Origin: Durusdinium trenchii
Taxonomy: Eukaryota > Sar > Dinophyceae > Suessiales > Symbiodiniaceae
DNA: 64,000 bases
Direction: 5' to 3'
NCBI GenBank assembly: GCA_963970005.1
Contig: CAXAMN010026473.1
Span: forward strand, 533,230 to 597,229
The translations under genes and the position numbers were made by a program. The notes beneath the pieces were generated by a model, which was not told where the DNA came from, searched no databases, and saw only the letters and a list, made by a program, of their open reading frames with translations. The first letter of the stretch is position 1. Each line of letters opens with the position of its first letter. This document shows, piece by piece, positions 32,817 through 44,740 of this stretch.

Positions 32817-35800
32817 GTAATTTGCCAAGATTGTGGAAGAAGGAGTGGTCAAACCTGCTAACCGGAGTGGAGAATTCAAACCTGAGAGCCTCTGAGAGCC
32901 TCTAGTTGGGTAACTTTAGATTTCCAGACCATAAGCAGTGTGCTTCCATAATTTCATGGTCTCATACAACTGCAACTTCAGATGGTCGCCGTGGTGCTTG
33001 GCCGCCAGCATCAGATCCAGGCCTCAGGCCACGATGCCCCGTCTTAAGGGTCGGCTTGAGCTGAGCTGTGAAGGCTTCAATTCGAGTTGTTGTCATCCGC
33101 TTGTCACCAGAGTAGCGCGTCGTCCACACAACGAGAGCCAAGGTCCAGAGTTTTGCCGGAGGTCGGCGAGGTCGGCCGGGTCGGCAGACGGCTCTCGTTT
33201 GAAAAGATCCATCCGCCTTTGTGTCGAGTTGGATGGGAAACATCGTCAAATCAACGAACGTGGATCGGCGGAATCCTTACAGCTCTGGAAGTCAATGAGA
33301 AGTCAACTTACTTGAGCCGAAGGCCTACCAAGGCCAAGGTACAAACTAGGCCCCTTGGATTGGTGCCTTTGGGCCCAAAAGCTGGCCCTTCCAGTCCTAG
33401 ATGGACCCTGGTCAAGATGCCGGTTTTAAGAAGTGGTGTTTGATGGGATTCTTCTCAGTTCAAGCACATGACAAGTGGTTTTCGAGCCTTTGCGCTGACG
33501 TCTCCGGTCTCTTTTCTCTCTGACGTCCCTTGGACTTCGTGTCCCATCGGTCGGTCTCTAAGCCTCTTGCAGCTGTCGACCTCTGGCAGCTCATGCATGC
33601 GGAGCCTCTTGCAAACGAGCCCGATGTTTTAGTGGGTCTTCATGATTCATACATGATCCATAGTCCTCAGCAATCTGGACATTTGGTGAAATGCTTGCGG
33701 TCAAGTCGGGTTCATAATTTATATAAGTCCATCAGAGCCAAACCTGCTTGCGCAACGTGGTGCCCGCTCAGAGGAATGCTTCCCTTCCGTGGCCTAGGCC
33801 TGTCCCATGTGAGCCAGCGAAAGTGCATGGGACTTGGCACGTGTCTTTCTCTTCAGGCAGTCCCAAGTAGCGATGGTGACCTGCTCCGATGGTGGGCACG
33901 TCGTCCGGTTCTCCCTCTGCTGTATTCTGCTTGTACAATTTGATCTGACATGCTCCACAACGATGGGCGAGTCATGACTGAGGTCACATGTCGGGCTTTC
34001 CGTGCAGCTACATGCGGTGTGCAGTCTTTGGTCATTTCAGCTCAGGGTGTTTACTTTCAAAACCAACTGACACACTTTTGGGGCACTTCTCTTTGAATGT
34101 GGACACACTTTCGGAGTGTGGCCATTTTTTGAGTCCTGGAGACCTTTCTCCGCTTCTTTCGGTCCACCTGTTCCTTCCTTCCGAAAGAAGACGGCACCGA
34201 TGGGCGGATGGAATTCCGCGGCATCCAACAGGTAGGACGCTGGGGCGTAGTGTTTGGTTCTCTTTTTCGGGTGAGGCTTGACCCCAAGGGATGGCGAAAA
34301 TGTGCGGTGGGCTGAAGAACCTCGGCATGATACGCTGCACGTTGATACCGACAGGTTTCAGCGTGAAAAACCATTCAGTCGGGGTGACAGAGTGAGGTGA
34401 CAGAGTTGATGCCTTCAACGGAATGCAACGCTGTCTCTGTCTCCCCAAGGCCACGAGTGTTGGCTGTGCAAGGCAGTGCAGGTTGTTGCATGCGTTCCTG
34501 CCAATTGCGAGCCTGGCTCTCGCCTGGCTCTCGGACCTGCCCATCACTGTTCCAAATGGCTAATTTGGAAAGCCGAGAGTAGCAACGAAGCTCGTGGACT
34601 GTGCTTGTGTTGCTTCAAAATGATTCAAACACCCATGTGTGCTTGGCATGTGTAACGACCACTGTCGTTTGGCAGTCTGGTCCCATTCGCAGTGGATGTT
34701 TGCTCGTCGTTTGCCGGGTCTTACGGTCAGCTCCTCTAGCAGCTTCGACCTGACCGTGACCTTCGTTCAAGACGAGCGGGTTTGCACGACGGTTCGGAAG
34801 GAAACAGCTACCTTTTGGGATGCCTTGGCTTTGGATGGTGCCTGTGTTTCCTTTGCGCGAGCTTTGCACTAAACCTGCCAGAGACCCGGCTGAGCCTTTT
34901 GAATGAGACATCAAGGTCTTGGGCCACCAAGACGTGGCCAAGCTCTCTGGGCCCGAGAAGGGCACGAAGCGCAAGGGCACGAGCTCCGTTTCGGTCCTTT
35001 TTCTCTCGCTGTGCAGGTCGCTGTGTAGGACATGGTGCACATGATGTGTGTTTGGGGGGCGAGGAATCTCGAAGAACTCAGCAGCTCCTAGCTTATGAGA
35101 AGAGTTGGAGGTGCCTAACATGCCACGAGTGAAAAGAGCTGGATCGTCTGATCGTCGTGTGGCTGGACACAGGCCCAACACGTGTCATCACCTTCGAAGC
35201 CTTGGCCTGGGGGTTTAATAAATCGAAAATTCAAAGCGAACAAACATGCAATCCGGTTGACTGCTACCAATCAACGTTAGTTCAACAGAAGAGTTTCTTT
35301 TTTGCAACATCCAAGTTCGTTGTTTGTTGAGATTTGCTGCCATCGGATGCCCATTACTCTAGGCCATACTGGCCATAAGAATGGCCGCGTGGGCCAACGA
35401 CCCGTCCGGAGCTTCGCCGCTGGGAGCTGCATCAAACCGACCACTGCGACTCGGCCTGGGCCAGGAAGACCTCGTCGCAGGGTCGGCGGATCACGCATTT
35501 GTGGGCAAAGATGCCCGAGCCAAGGGCGCGCACGGACAGACAAGGACACTTTCTGAAAAGAAGGCACAGAGGTTTTCATAGGGTTTGCAACAAGGTTCGG
35601 ACTATCGTTGTTGGAGTTTTAGGTGCTTATTCGCACTGAAAACCAGAACAGTACGGCAGAATGACCAGCAGCTTATGGTCAAGGCCTTGGTAGGACCTGT
35701 GTTTGCACTTGTTTACACAAAAGCAGGACCTATAGAGCAGATCGCAGATCTTGCCATGGTCCAAACGCTTTCGACTTGCTTTCGACTTCTTCACAGAAGT

Positions 35801-36299
35801 GCTGACTTCGCGGTTTTTCGAGCCCCGAAGACCTTCGTTGCTGAACGATGAGTCGAGCACGGCGGCGGGTGATGTGGCGTCAGTCCGGTTTCTTCTGTCC
35901 AAACGCCATGGATGTGCAGAGTCCACGGAAAAAAAGAACGAAGCGCTTGGAGTGCCCCAAGAAAGGTGCGACGATCCAAATTGGGAGTCAATGGCAAATC
36001 GTTTCCACGGGGCCCGGAGGCGGCGCCGGTTTCAGAAAACCCGTTGGGCGAAATAAAAAAGATCAAGCTTGTTGGAACGCCGCAGGCGCATTAAGGCGCA
36101 ATAGACTTGCCAGAGTCAGTCAAAGGGTCTATTTGAATAGGCTGACCATGTGAGGAGACCAGCGACCCTCGCGAACATTGAAAGAACCTCACCCTCCAAA
36201 GCCCGGCGGGGAGCTGCTAATCAGTGCAGATTTTGTGACAGCCTCGGACCTTAGTGCAATCCCGCCAGTTTAACTGTGCGAAGTGAGGTCAAGTTCGGC
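32817..36299. other. No gene seen
   Basis: Open frames up to 188 codons (34615-35181, minus) and 171 codons (34032-34547, minus) lack any recognisable domain and overlap open frames on the other strand. Confidence 0.35.
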
Positions 36300-36850
36300 T
36301 TGCTTTGTTATTGCAACCAAGCACTGATGCAGTTGTTTGATTCTTTACCAGGCACTGCCACGTTCACAGATAGCTCCTAGTTAGCAAGAGCAGCCAGTCC
36401 TGCCACTGCTTCTTAGTCAAACGATGCACCCGTCCTCCCTTGCATGGGCCGTTCTTCGCTGCATCCTCTCGACAAATCACACCTTAGCAGAATGCATTAG
36501 AAATCGGGCCTCAACTGAAGATACCCATAAAGCGAACTTGATGTGTTTTCTTCAAAGGGACGATGGGCAGATTCTCGCTGCTCAAAAACCTGTCGCAGCT
36601 TGGGGAATCTGATCGGAGTTTCGACTTGCGAAATCTCTCCTGCTGAGATGGGTTTGAGGCCTTGAGGCACGCAAGCTGCATGTGGAGGGACCTGAACACA
36701 GGCAAAGCTGCTGCAAAACCAACAACAAGTTGGTGTTGTTTGTGTGCGGCGACAACTTGGTGGAAGCTCTCTGAGACTCCAAATCACATATCCAGACACA
36801 GTTTTAATTTTCTGAAACTGTTATGGGCAGGTACATCAGAAGAAGCCTCT
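36300..36850. repeat. Diverged repeat family E, copy 2
   Basis: Partner of 17480-18000; the landmarks are listed there. Confidence 0.65.
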
Positions 36851-37380
36851 TCTGTCTCCGTCATCCCAGTGTAGCCTCAAACAGATGTGCCTGGTGACTT
36901 CGTGTCTGGTGCCTGTTGGGGCATTCGTAGTGAGCGAACACGCTCGCTACGATGTTGACACGGCATGCATGGCTTGCGATGGATCGACGGGAGTGCCTTT
37001 CGGGGTGAAGAAGAGAGCTGCCCAGCTTCCACACCTTGTCTTGTGGTTGCCCAGCTTGCCAGTGCTGCCCAAATGTGCCGTGAACCATGCGATGTTTCTG
37101 GAGATTCTTGAACTTGCCAAAGGCTGCAAGACCCCATCCGCGCAAGACCCCAATTGTGCGAAGCAAACCCTTTCTTGCGATGTCTGATGTGTTCAGCTGG
37201 TGCTGCAGGGCGGAGTACTCTTTTTATACACGGCAGCTTGGCTGATTGAAAGCTTTTTGGACAGGACCCCCTCTGTTTTCAGCTCTCTTTGGCCATCTCA
37301 GGTGCAAGATGTTCATGGTTTCCCCCGTTTTTTCAAGAGAAATAACACATAAGTATACATAAGTAGTTTGTTCTCAGCTT

Positions 37381-38060
37381 ACATCACGTGGCCCCTGCAA
37401 TGCCTTCTTGTTTACCAGGGATTCATGGCAATAGTTTTGTCTTTGTTCCATAGCGGAAAAGAAGTTTCTTCTGGAAGTTGAAGATTGGCTGCCAGTTTGC
37501 AAGATAGACTGCAAACATTTGGTTAAGTTAGCTTTCAGTGGCTCCAACAAATTGTTGTACTCGTACCAGCATGTGGCCCCCCCTGTTGTTTCGTGTGTCT
37601 TTACCCTTTGCAGCCTGCGTGGCACATTTGGCTGGTGAGCTGTTTGCTTGGGTCAGTCGTTTTTGTCACTTTGGGTGTGCTCGTCACCTGGGTGTCTCTG
37701 GCGTGGCGGCCCGTGGCAGCTGTTTGAAGACAGGTGTGACAGGTGTGACGAGCATTCCTTGGTTCAAGATTCTCAATCGATTTGGGACGTGACCTTTGTT
37801 CCATTCAATTCTAACTCTTTCTGCTTTCTCCACTTGCGTGCTCCGATGTGAAAACGTGTTTGGACAACTTAGTCGAGCAAACTCACGAGTCTCGCGATCG
37901 TCTCGGCGATGACGTTCCCACGCGCAGGATCGCAGCGGAGAACATGTACTTGTTCGTGGCTGCTAAGCCTAGTGGTACCATCCAGGTGTGTTAAACAATT
38001 GCAATTCATTCTGTGACATCAAAAACCGTGTCTGGACCCAGGTCAAAGACAGGGCTTGCT
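37381..38060. repeat. Diverged tandem duplication, unit 1
   Basis: Shares an ordered series of landmarks with 38210-38960: ccggaaaagaagtttct, ctgccagttt, the ttgttgtac...accagca segment, tgtctttacc, atttgggacgtgaccttt / atttgggcatgaccttt, tccaggtgtgttaaacaattgcaa / tccaggttttgtaagcttgcaa and agacagggct. The unit is about 800-850 bases. No gene was recognised in either unit. Confidence 0.7.
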
Positions 38061-38209
38061 CCGTGGTCGTGCTCCGTGGTGAACATGAGTATGTTTCACA
38101 TGGCCCCTGTTTGCTGAGTGACACCCTATTCTTATGGGCCAACATAAGGTGTCAAGGATGGTGGCGTAGTAGTCTTTTTGCTGACTAGAAATTAGGAACT
38201 CATCACAAT

Positions 38210-38960
38210 AGGTTCGTTTTTGTTCTGTGCCGGAAAAGAAGTTTCTCGTGGAACTTGTGTCCTGCCAGTTGATGAGTTGGAATGCGACCATTCGTTGTAA
38301 GTTGGCATTCAGAAGTGAACATTGTTGTACCAGCACCGGTCTCCCTTGTTGTCTCTGCGGTTGCTGCACTTTGTGTCTCTTTACCATTGTTGCCTGCTGT
38401 CGCGTGCGCTGTCGCGTGTGCTGTCGCGTGTGGGTGTGGTGTCGTGTCAGGATGCTTGGTATATTGGTGTTAGTCGGCAAAACCACAGGCACCAGTGGTG
38501 CTGCATTTTGGTCACCAGTGGTGCTTGGGCCACTGCTTTAAACTTTAGGGTGCCTGAATTCCGGCAAAGCCATGTGTTGATATCGGCAAAGCCATGTGTT
38601 GTCGCAGACGCGTGTCTCTGGGTGTGGCAGCTACTCTCCCCCGATTTAACTTTTTGAGGAGACAGGTTGTGCAATGGATGTTCTTTGGTAGTGAGAGCCT
38701 TGTCGATTTCAATATTTTCAATTTATTTGGGCATGACCTTTGTTGTTCACCTTTGTTGAATTCTTTGGTTCTGAACTCTTTAGTCACTCCATAATCCCAT
38801 CCTGACACCATTTCAGACAGAATCCAACTTTTTGCTGATAACAACTTTTGTGGTGCAATCCAGGTTTTGTAAGCTTGCAACCCATATACATTTTCTGTGA
38901 TGGCAAAGTCCATGTCGAACCCTAAGGCTGCCTGCAGCAGAAGACAGGGCTCAAAAGCCC
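38210..38960. repeat. Diverged tandem duplication, unit 2
   Basis: Second unit of the pair above. It contains a short local tandem of TGTCGCGTG(T/C)GC at 38398-38435. Confidence 0.7.
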
Positions 38961-41258
38961 GTTCTTCAAGCTCAAATTCTTCGGAGTAACGTTTCTCAGG
39001 CTGTTTTTGCCTGCGCTGCTTCGCTTGGCCTCGGAGAAAACCTGCTGTCAGCAGGCGGCATTTGAGTTGACAGCTTCCTGTGTTCTCCCACAACCTCGAT
39101 ATTGGACAAGAATCAATGTGGCAAATGAAAACACGTGTTTGCTGTCCGCGCACTTTTTGCACGTGTTTTTGGGTATTGGTAGGATTTGCGCATTGGCCAA
39201 GTGTTCAGCACCTGTGTTTTTGACATTTATTGATGTACATTTCCCTGCTTTGGGCTCTCTTTTGCTTACCTAGATACCATGCAGGGCAGGTCCTTCTGCA
39301 TGTCCTTGGGCTTGATTCTTGTGAGGCCCTTTCTTTTCGTGATTAGTAGGGAAGACAGCACCATTCATCAATTGTGACGGACAGAGAGTGTGGAAAGCTG
39401 AGATTCTGAAGACAGGACTTTGCTTTGACCCACGTTTTTCAACACCTGACATGAAATCTGTATTCAGATTGCTTTCTGGAATACTTCGGAAGCTTTGCAT
39501 AGGGCCCTCCTGTACATCTGCATTTGATCTTCGAAACGAAGGGACCTCCTCGAGCATCGATGGTTCTCGGCTCATCGTCCGACAGGGGCGGTGTTTCACC
39601 AGGTTTTCTGAGGCGTGTGGTTGTCGCCGTGGGCTCAATGTAGGCGGTCTCGATCCACGCCGTTCCACGCCATGGCGTTCGGCACCCAGACGGGGTTTCC
39701 CGGAGGTGGAGTGCGATCGGAAGCTGGTGGTGTCAGTCGAACGGAAAGAGATTCTCTTGACAGAACTGTCCAGAAACTGCCCAGAAACTGTCAGGTCTTG
39801 GGTTTCAGTGATGAATCTCCCATCCCAGATGCTTGAGAACACTAGCGAAGCTCCCACAACACTTCACTTTGGAAGATGATGTGACATGGTGCACCTGGGC
39901 GAAGCCCAAACCGTCCCGAGGACCAAACCGGTGAAGTCCTTGGAGTCCGAGGAGCAGCGTGGGGGAGCTCGGAAGGACCGTGATAGCTCGGAAGAACCGT
40001 TTGCATCGCCAAAACGGTTTTCAAGTTCAAAACGCCCGACACAGCTGCAACATGCACCGTAATGAGCAGGAGCTACCTTCGAACATGTGTGCCGCTTCTC
40101 TCTTAACAAGGAAAGCTAGAAGCATGGTGCACAAACACCAGCAGCCGCCGCCGCCGCCGTGCTGTGCTGCGATGTGAAGATGCACCACCTTATGAGCAGT
40201 GCAGATCTATGACAGCACCAGGTGAAAATGCTCCGCCTTACCACAAACCTATATGGTATTTGATCTGTGGAGGGTACCAACCCACCTTCTCAATTAGTGT
40301 CAACGTAACAGCACTTGCACTGAAAAAAGCTACCACCTCACTCGCGTAAAGAACCTACAATTGGAGCGTGGCTTTTGCTGTCACACAGGCGCGCCACCTT
40401 GGTTCTCATAGCTTCCGTGTTGGCTCCCTTCTCAAGTTGTGGTTTAGGGAAGCCACATTTGTGCGCTTGGTTTTGGTTTGTGTGAACAATTAATCTACAC
40501 AGGGTCTTCTTAAACCACTGGGGCCACGGTTTACGCTTTTGGTTCATGCATGGCTATTGATAAAGACAGGCATCGCGTAAACTTTGTTGTGCGTTTCGTG
40601 GAAGGGAACAATCCACTTTCAGATTTCTAGCTTGAGATGTTGGCAACGGCTCAGTTTTTGAGTTTTGCTGCCCTTTCTTGCTAATCTTCTCTTGATCAAT
40701 GGCGTCGCTCTGATAAAGACTTGGCTTGGCGTCCATTTGTGCAGACTTCAGCAACTTCAGGTGATTGGGAAAGTTGCTTGGAAAGTTCGTTTGTTTACAA
40801 GGTAACAAACAGTCAAGATCTTGTAAGCGTGGTTGAATGTGGAAGGTTCACTTGGAAGTTCCATGATGGCAATTGCGGTCCTGTCCTAATGTTGCAGTTT
40901 TGGGAAGAAGAGCACCAGCAACTTACTGGACCGTTTTGTGGTTTATGGATAGGCAGCACAGTTTTTTTGGCTAATTTCGCCGCACTCCAACTGATTCGGT
41001 CACGCAAAAACGGATTCGGTCGTCCACTCTCACTTTCACTCACTCAGTTCCCTCGTTGATGAATCGCCTAACTGACTGCATCTCAGTCGCAGTTCCATGC
41101 ATGGACGCCTGGTTCAAATCACGTAACCATGTCTTGTGAAGCAGCAGCTCCAAAAGCCAAAGGAAGTAGATTCATGAATCTTACTTGTGAGGGTCAATGA
41201 TCAGTCAAGCAGTTCTTAGAAAACAACAAGAGCAAAGACGTTAGGAAGGCACCCACAA
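38961..41258. other. No identifiable gene
   Basis: Overlapping frames at 39270-39879 are open on both strands (195 codons minus, 163 codons +) without any recognisable motif. The 160 bases just before 41259 show no spliced-leader relic. Confidence 0.35.
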
Positions 41259-42290
41259 ATGTCTCACTGTTTTGTGCTTATGGAACATGCCGGCTCTCAC
41301 AGCCCTTTGAGGGCCTGCCTTCTTTTGAGTTGCATTCTGAATGTTACCTGTTTGAGCCCGATTTCTTCCAGTCAGTTGAGTCAGCTTGGAGGTATTGTTG
41401 ACCTTGGAGCTACTCGAGTTAAATTTGCTTCCAGATGCCGAAGGCATGACGAGCCAGTCATTCACACTCCAATGTGGACCAAAGATTTTGTGAAGGCACA
41501 CAATTTGACCAACAATCAGTCAAGCCTGGGCAAAGCACTTGTCGAACAATTTTTGCAGACCTCAGAATGTGCCAGAGTTACGAAGTTCGTTGCCTGTGTG
41601 GCTGGAACCATGGACACCAACACCGATGTGGCACTTGATTTGTCGCCCTTGGGTGCACTGGAAAGCATGACTAACCGCCTGAATATTGATCTGAGGGAAC
41701 AAATGAAGAATGCTTTCCGGGAGTGTGGGGGAAACAGAGGCGATATGAAAATTAATGTGATCAATGATGCCGGCTGTCTGGGCCTTGGAATTCTGCAACC
41801 CTTGCGCATGTGAAACCACCCTACTTGGGGTTGTCGCTTGGGACTTCTGTTGCTGTCATTGCTGCCATCCCCCAAAAAGGCAATCATGCAGAAATTGTTC
41901 TCCCAACGGATTGGGCCTTGCAGCAAATTCCATTACAACAAGGTGGGGGGGTTGACGCCAGAGACGAGCAGCATTCCACATATCTGAAGCACGCCAACGC
42001 TTCTATGAAACTGCTGATTCGGCAATGGCACAAGGATTTAGGAGGGTGGCCAAGCACTGTTGTTTTTGGACTTGGATCCTCCCCGCGATTGAGAGAACTA
42101 CATGATATTGTCTTGTTTCCGAAAGCGCGGCCAGGAGGGGTTAGAGTGGTGGTTCTGCGAACAGAGAGTGAACAGATGCGAATGCAGCTGAAGGGTGGCC
42201 TTTCACACAAGGTTCTCTTAACTACACGCTGCGCTACGTCCCAAGTGTCTCACCCCGATCTTGATGCTTGTCCTGCAGACATTGCCCAGT
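41259..42290 (+). pseudogene. ROK/ASKHA sugar-kinase-like region, frame broken
   Basis: Read from the ATG at 41259, residues 1-31 are hydrophobic and signal-like. Then follows GGIVDLGATRVKF, a phosphate-loop motif of the ASKHA kinase fold. Later come VACVAGTMDTNTDVALDLSP, the INDAGCLGLG box (compare NDA...A.GE of ROK kinases) and YLGLSLGTSVAV (second phosphate loop). ROK proteins phosphorylate sugars with ATP or act as regulators; which applies here is unknown. The frame shifts by -1 near 41795, where ctgca probably lost one G, and by +1 at 42290, where an extra T sits before gctcgt. Between the shifts the frame 41810-42352 is open, and after them the frame continues into the next part. No introns are needed, unlike the neighbouring genes. 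Family call is moderate. Confidence 0.55.
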
Positions 42291-43556
42291 GCTCGTTTTG
42301 GAGCAAAAAACATGACACAGGTTCGAGACGACGTTCTCAGTGCTATTCATGAAGCGGACCAACACTTGAGACAGCGGGTTCACCGGAATTCATGGCACGA
42401 ACCTGCTTCGGGCGAAGTCTACATCAACTTTGTTGATTTGATGGAGTTTCTAAACCTGGCACATGACGGAGGTGTTGACCACGATGCAAGATCGGCTCTT
42501 GAGCAGCTGTTCAAAGGCCTCAAAGGTGACGATGCCTTCCAGAAGAGGGTTACTGCCATCCTGTTTGAGGAAGGCAGGGGTCTAGCACAGGTCCGAGATT
42601 ACACATGGATGACCAAGTATTTGCGCGAACAGTTTCCCAACCCAACCCGCTTGCTTGTGCATGGGCATGGAGGCAGCAAAGTTCATGAAGCAAGCCTTGC
42701 TTCTTTTGAGGCTGGAGCGGATGGAATTTGGGCAGCCTTCATACCAGCTGCTGCTCAGAACGGACATAACTCAGTCTTTGGATTCTTGGACGATCTCAGG
42801 CAGCATGGTAACGAAAGGGCAAAGCGTCACTTCAACCTGAGCCTTGGCATACCAGTGGCCAAACTGCTCCACTACCTCAATTTCAACACAGTGAAAATCC
42901 CAGAAGATTGCCCGATTTATGGTGCCAACAATGCCTATGCACGCAAAGTGCACACAGATTTTGATTTCACAGCTGCAAAGGCATGGCATGGCCGGGCCCA
43001 GAATGAATACAACCAACTGCACCAAGACCAGGCAAAGTTCTTGGAGGACATCCTCACACAAGCAAAGCAGCTGAGTTTGCGCGCTACAGAGTGCTCTCGT
43101 CCACAAGGTCCTGGCTTTGCATATCGCATTGCACCCTTGGTTTCTGACGCGATGACAGTGGGTTCTCGGGTTTTTGGTGACCGGCTGGTAGTCGAGAGGA
43201 GGGTGGGTTCTTGCAACATGAGTGAGCAAGACTTGAAGCGGCAACTGGGATCTGCTTTGCAAGCTGTTTTTCACAGCGTGATGGTTGCAGACATCCGCGT
43301 GAATTTTGATTGCTCTGAAAACCTGGCTGTGGCACAGCAGCTGATCGAAAGAAACAAGCTTCCTGACTGTCTATTCTTCATTTATGATCGAGTGCATTTG
43401 CAGCCAAATCTACGACGGAAAGGTGAAGAGAAAGCCTTGTACCAGGAGTCACAAAGGGGTGCCCAATGGAAGCCTATAGGTAGTGTGGGGTACTTCATTG
43501 GACACCCCTTTGTGACTCCTTGTATAGATTTATGGGGCAATGTGGCAGTCAGATGA
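42291..43556 (+). CDS. HMGL-like (isopropylmalate/homocitrate synthase type) barrel region
   Basis: An uninterrupted frame of over 400 codons that continues the kinase-like part in frame after the +1 shift. The clearest motif, encoded at about 42642-42767, is LLVHGHGGSKVHEASLASFE, then AGADGIWAAF and GHNS. This resembles the His-x-His metal-binding and LEAGAD...GxGxxxGN section of HMG-CoA-lyase-like TIM barrels, which join or cleave acyl groups on 2-oxoacids. NNAYARKVHTDFDF further on resembles the 'NAFAHxxGIHxDG' section of isopropylmalate synthases. The usual N-terminal DxTLRDG section is not visible, so the barrel seems incomplete or diverged. The last 38 or so residues come from an inserted hairpin element (43442-43519) and its flank, so the original C-terminus is lost. 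The frame opens at an ATG at 42261 if read alone. Confidence 0.6.
   Translation, partial: ARFGAKNMTQVRDDVLSAIHEADQHLRQRVHRNSWHEPASGEVYINFVDLMEFLNLAHDGGVDHDARSALEQLFKGLKGDDAFQKRVTAILFEEGRGLAQVRDYTWMTKYLREQFPNPTRLLVHGHGGSKVHEASLASFEAGADGIWAAFIPAAAQNGHNSVFGFLDDLRQHGNERAKRHFNLSLGIPVAKLLHYLNFNTVKIPEDCPIYGANNAYARKVHTDFDFTAAKAWHGRAQNEYNQLHQDQAKFLEDILTQAKQLSLRATECSRPQGPGFAYRIAPLVSDAMTVGSRVFGDRLVVERRVGSCNMSEQDLKRQLGSALQAVFHSVMVADIRVNFDCSENLAVAQQLIERNKLPDCLFFIYDRVHLQPNLRRKGEEKALYQESQRGAQWKPIGSVGYFIGHPFVTPCIDLWGNVAVR
43442..43519. mobile_element. 78-bp MITE-like element, copy 1, with TTGTA target duplication
   Basis: Inverted arms of 24 bases at 43445-43468 and 43496-43519 (GGAGTCACAAAGGGGTG..., one mismatch) surround a 27-base centre. 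TTGTA stands directly before (43437-43441) and after (43520-43524), as expected of a 5-bp target-site duplication. A reverse-orientation copy lies at 44672-44740 and an end fragment at 44161-44180. The element lies within the open frame and supplies its last codons. Confidence 0.8.
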
Positions 43557-44160
43557 TGATTTCACTGGACAATGATGTTACTTCCCGACTCAGCGTGAAT
43601 CCATCAGAGCTCAGCTTTGTGAGCCCACTTTGCTGAACTTGTGCCGCTGAAGGAAAGCTTTCGGAACCCAAACGGTCGAATAGAGTTTCTTGGGAGTTTG
43701 AGCGCACTTGATGGTAGCTGGGAAAATGTGCGAATGCCTGTCAGCAGGAGGCCCTTGACTCAGAAACCCACACAAAAGACTCACATGGAAGAGGAGGAAC
43801 GTGATTATTGTACTCTTCCGCCTCTCAAGAACTCAAATGTGAACATTTTCAGCACACCTCTTCCAGAGGATTGCTTGATCATGATGCTATATAACCTTCA
43901 AATCTCCAACTCTCTTTGCCTGTACGTGACTCTCGTTGGATCCTTTGGTCGACACCTTTTCCGGATCACCCGAGGGCTCCACCGCATCCGAATCACCCTG
44001 AGCAGCCGCGATGTGCGGGGCCACGAGTGGGCGAAGGGGGGACTCGCGCGGAGTTTCGCAGTGGGTCACGGCTTTCTTCGGAGAACACCCCGGGCAGGAG
44101 GCGACCTGGTGGGTCATTGAAGGCTGCCACCAGCTTCTTTTTGAAGGTTTACTAGACAGA

Positions 44161-44180
44161 CCAGCAGTCACAAAGGGGTG
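44161..44180. mobile_element. End fragment of the 78-bp element
   Basis: CCAGCAGTCACAAAGGGGTG matches the first 20 bases of the element with one change. The rest is absent. Confidence 0.6.
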
Positions 44181-44671
44181 CGATCCATGGAGGGTACGGG
44201 TGTCCAGCTACTCCACTCATTCTCCGCGACCCGCTCCAGACCACCCTACCATCGATTTTTGACAATTCCTGACGTTCGATGGAGAGCCTGGTCCTGCCTG
44301 ACACGACGGCGCTTGGGACGGACCTGTCCGAAGGTCCGTGCCTTGGAGAAGGTCTGCACTGACCTGGTGAGCGGAGCTAAGGCCAAGGAGCCGACCCGAC
44401 CTGGGCGATTCGGGGAGTTCTAGACCGGTGGGAGGGAAAGTATAGAAAGGGATGCATGGAGTTTCCAGGTGTTTCTGTGATGTTCTGTCTGTTTTCTTTG
44501 GAAGTACTGGTGTTTCTATGTGTTTCTTCTGTCGCTCGTGGCCGAAGCCACCGCGACGATTCTGGACATGGTCGACCATCCGATTCTGTCGCTGTGGGTT
44601 GCTCGGCGTTCCGAGAAAACACGCCGCCCAATTCCAGCTGTGCAGAACTCCCCGTGGGGAGAGTGCCTATA

Positions 44672-44740
44672 CCAGGAGTCACAAAGGGGTGTCCAATGAA
44701 GTACCCCACACTACCTATAGGCTTCCAGACGGGGCACCCC
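44672..44740. mobile_element. 78-bp MITE-like element, copy 2 (opposite orientation, one arm degraded)
   Basis: Equals the reverse complement of copy 1 through the centre. After gcttcca it changes, and the second arm is reduced to GGGCACCCC. The following ctataggcttct repeats part of the centre, which suggests a rearranged end. Confidence 0.75.

Noticed and set aside
41101..41140. tRNA-like GGTTCAAATC box
   Set aside because: The flanking bases do not form a T-arm stem, and no D-arm, anticodon arm or acceptor stem is found upstream.
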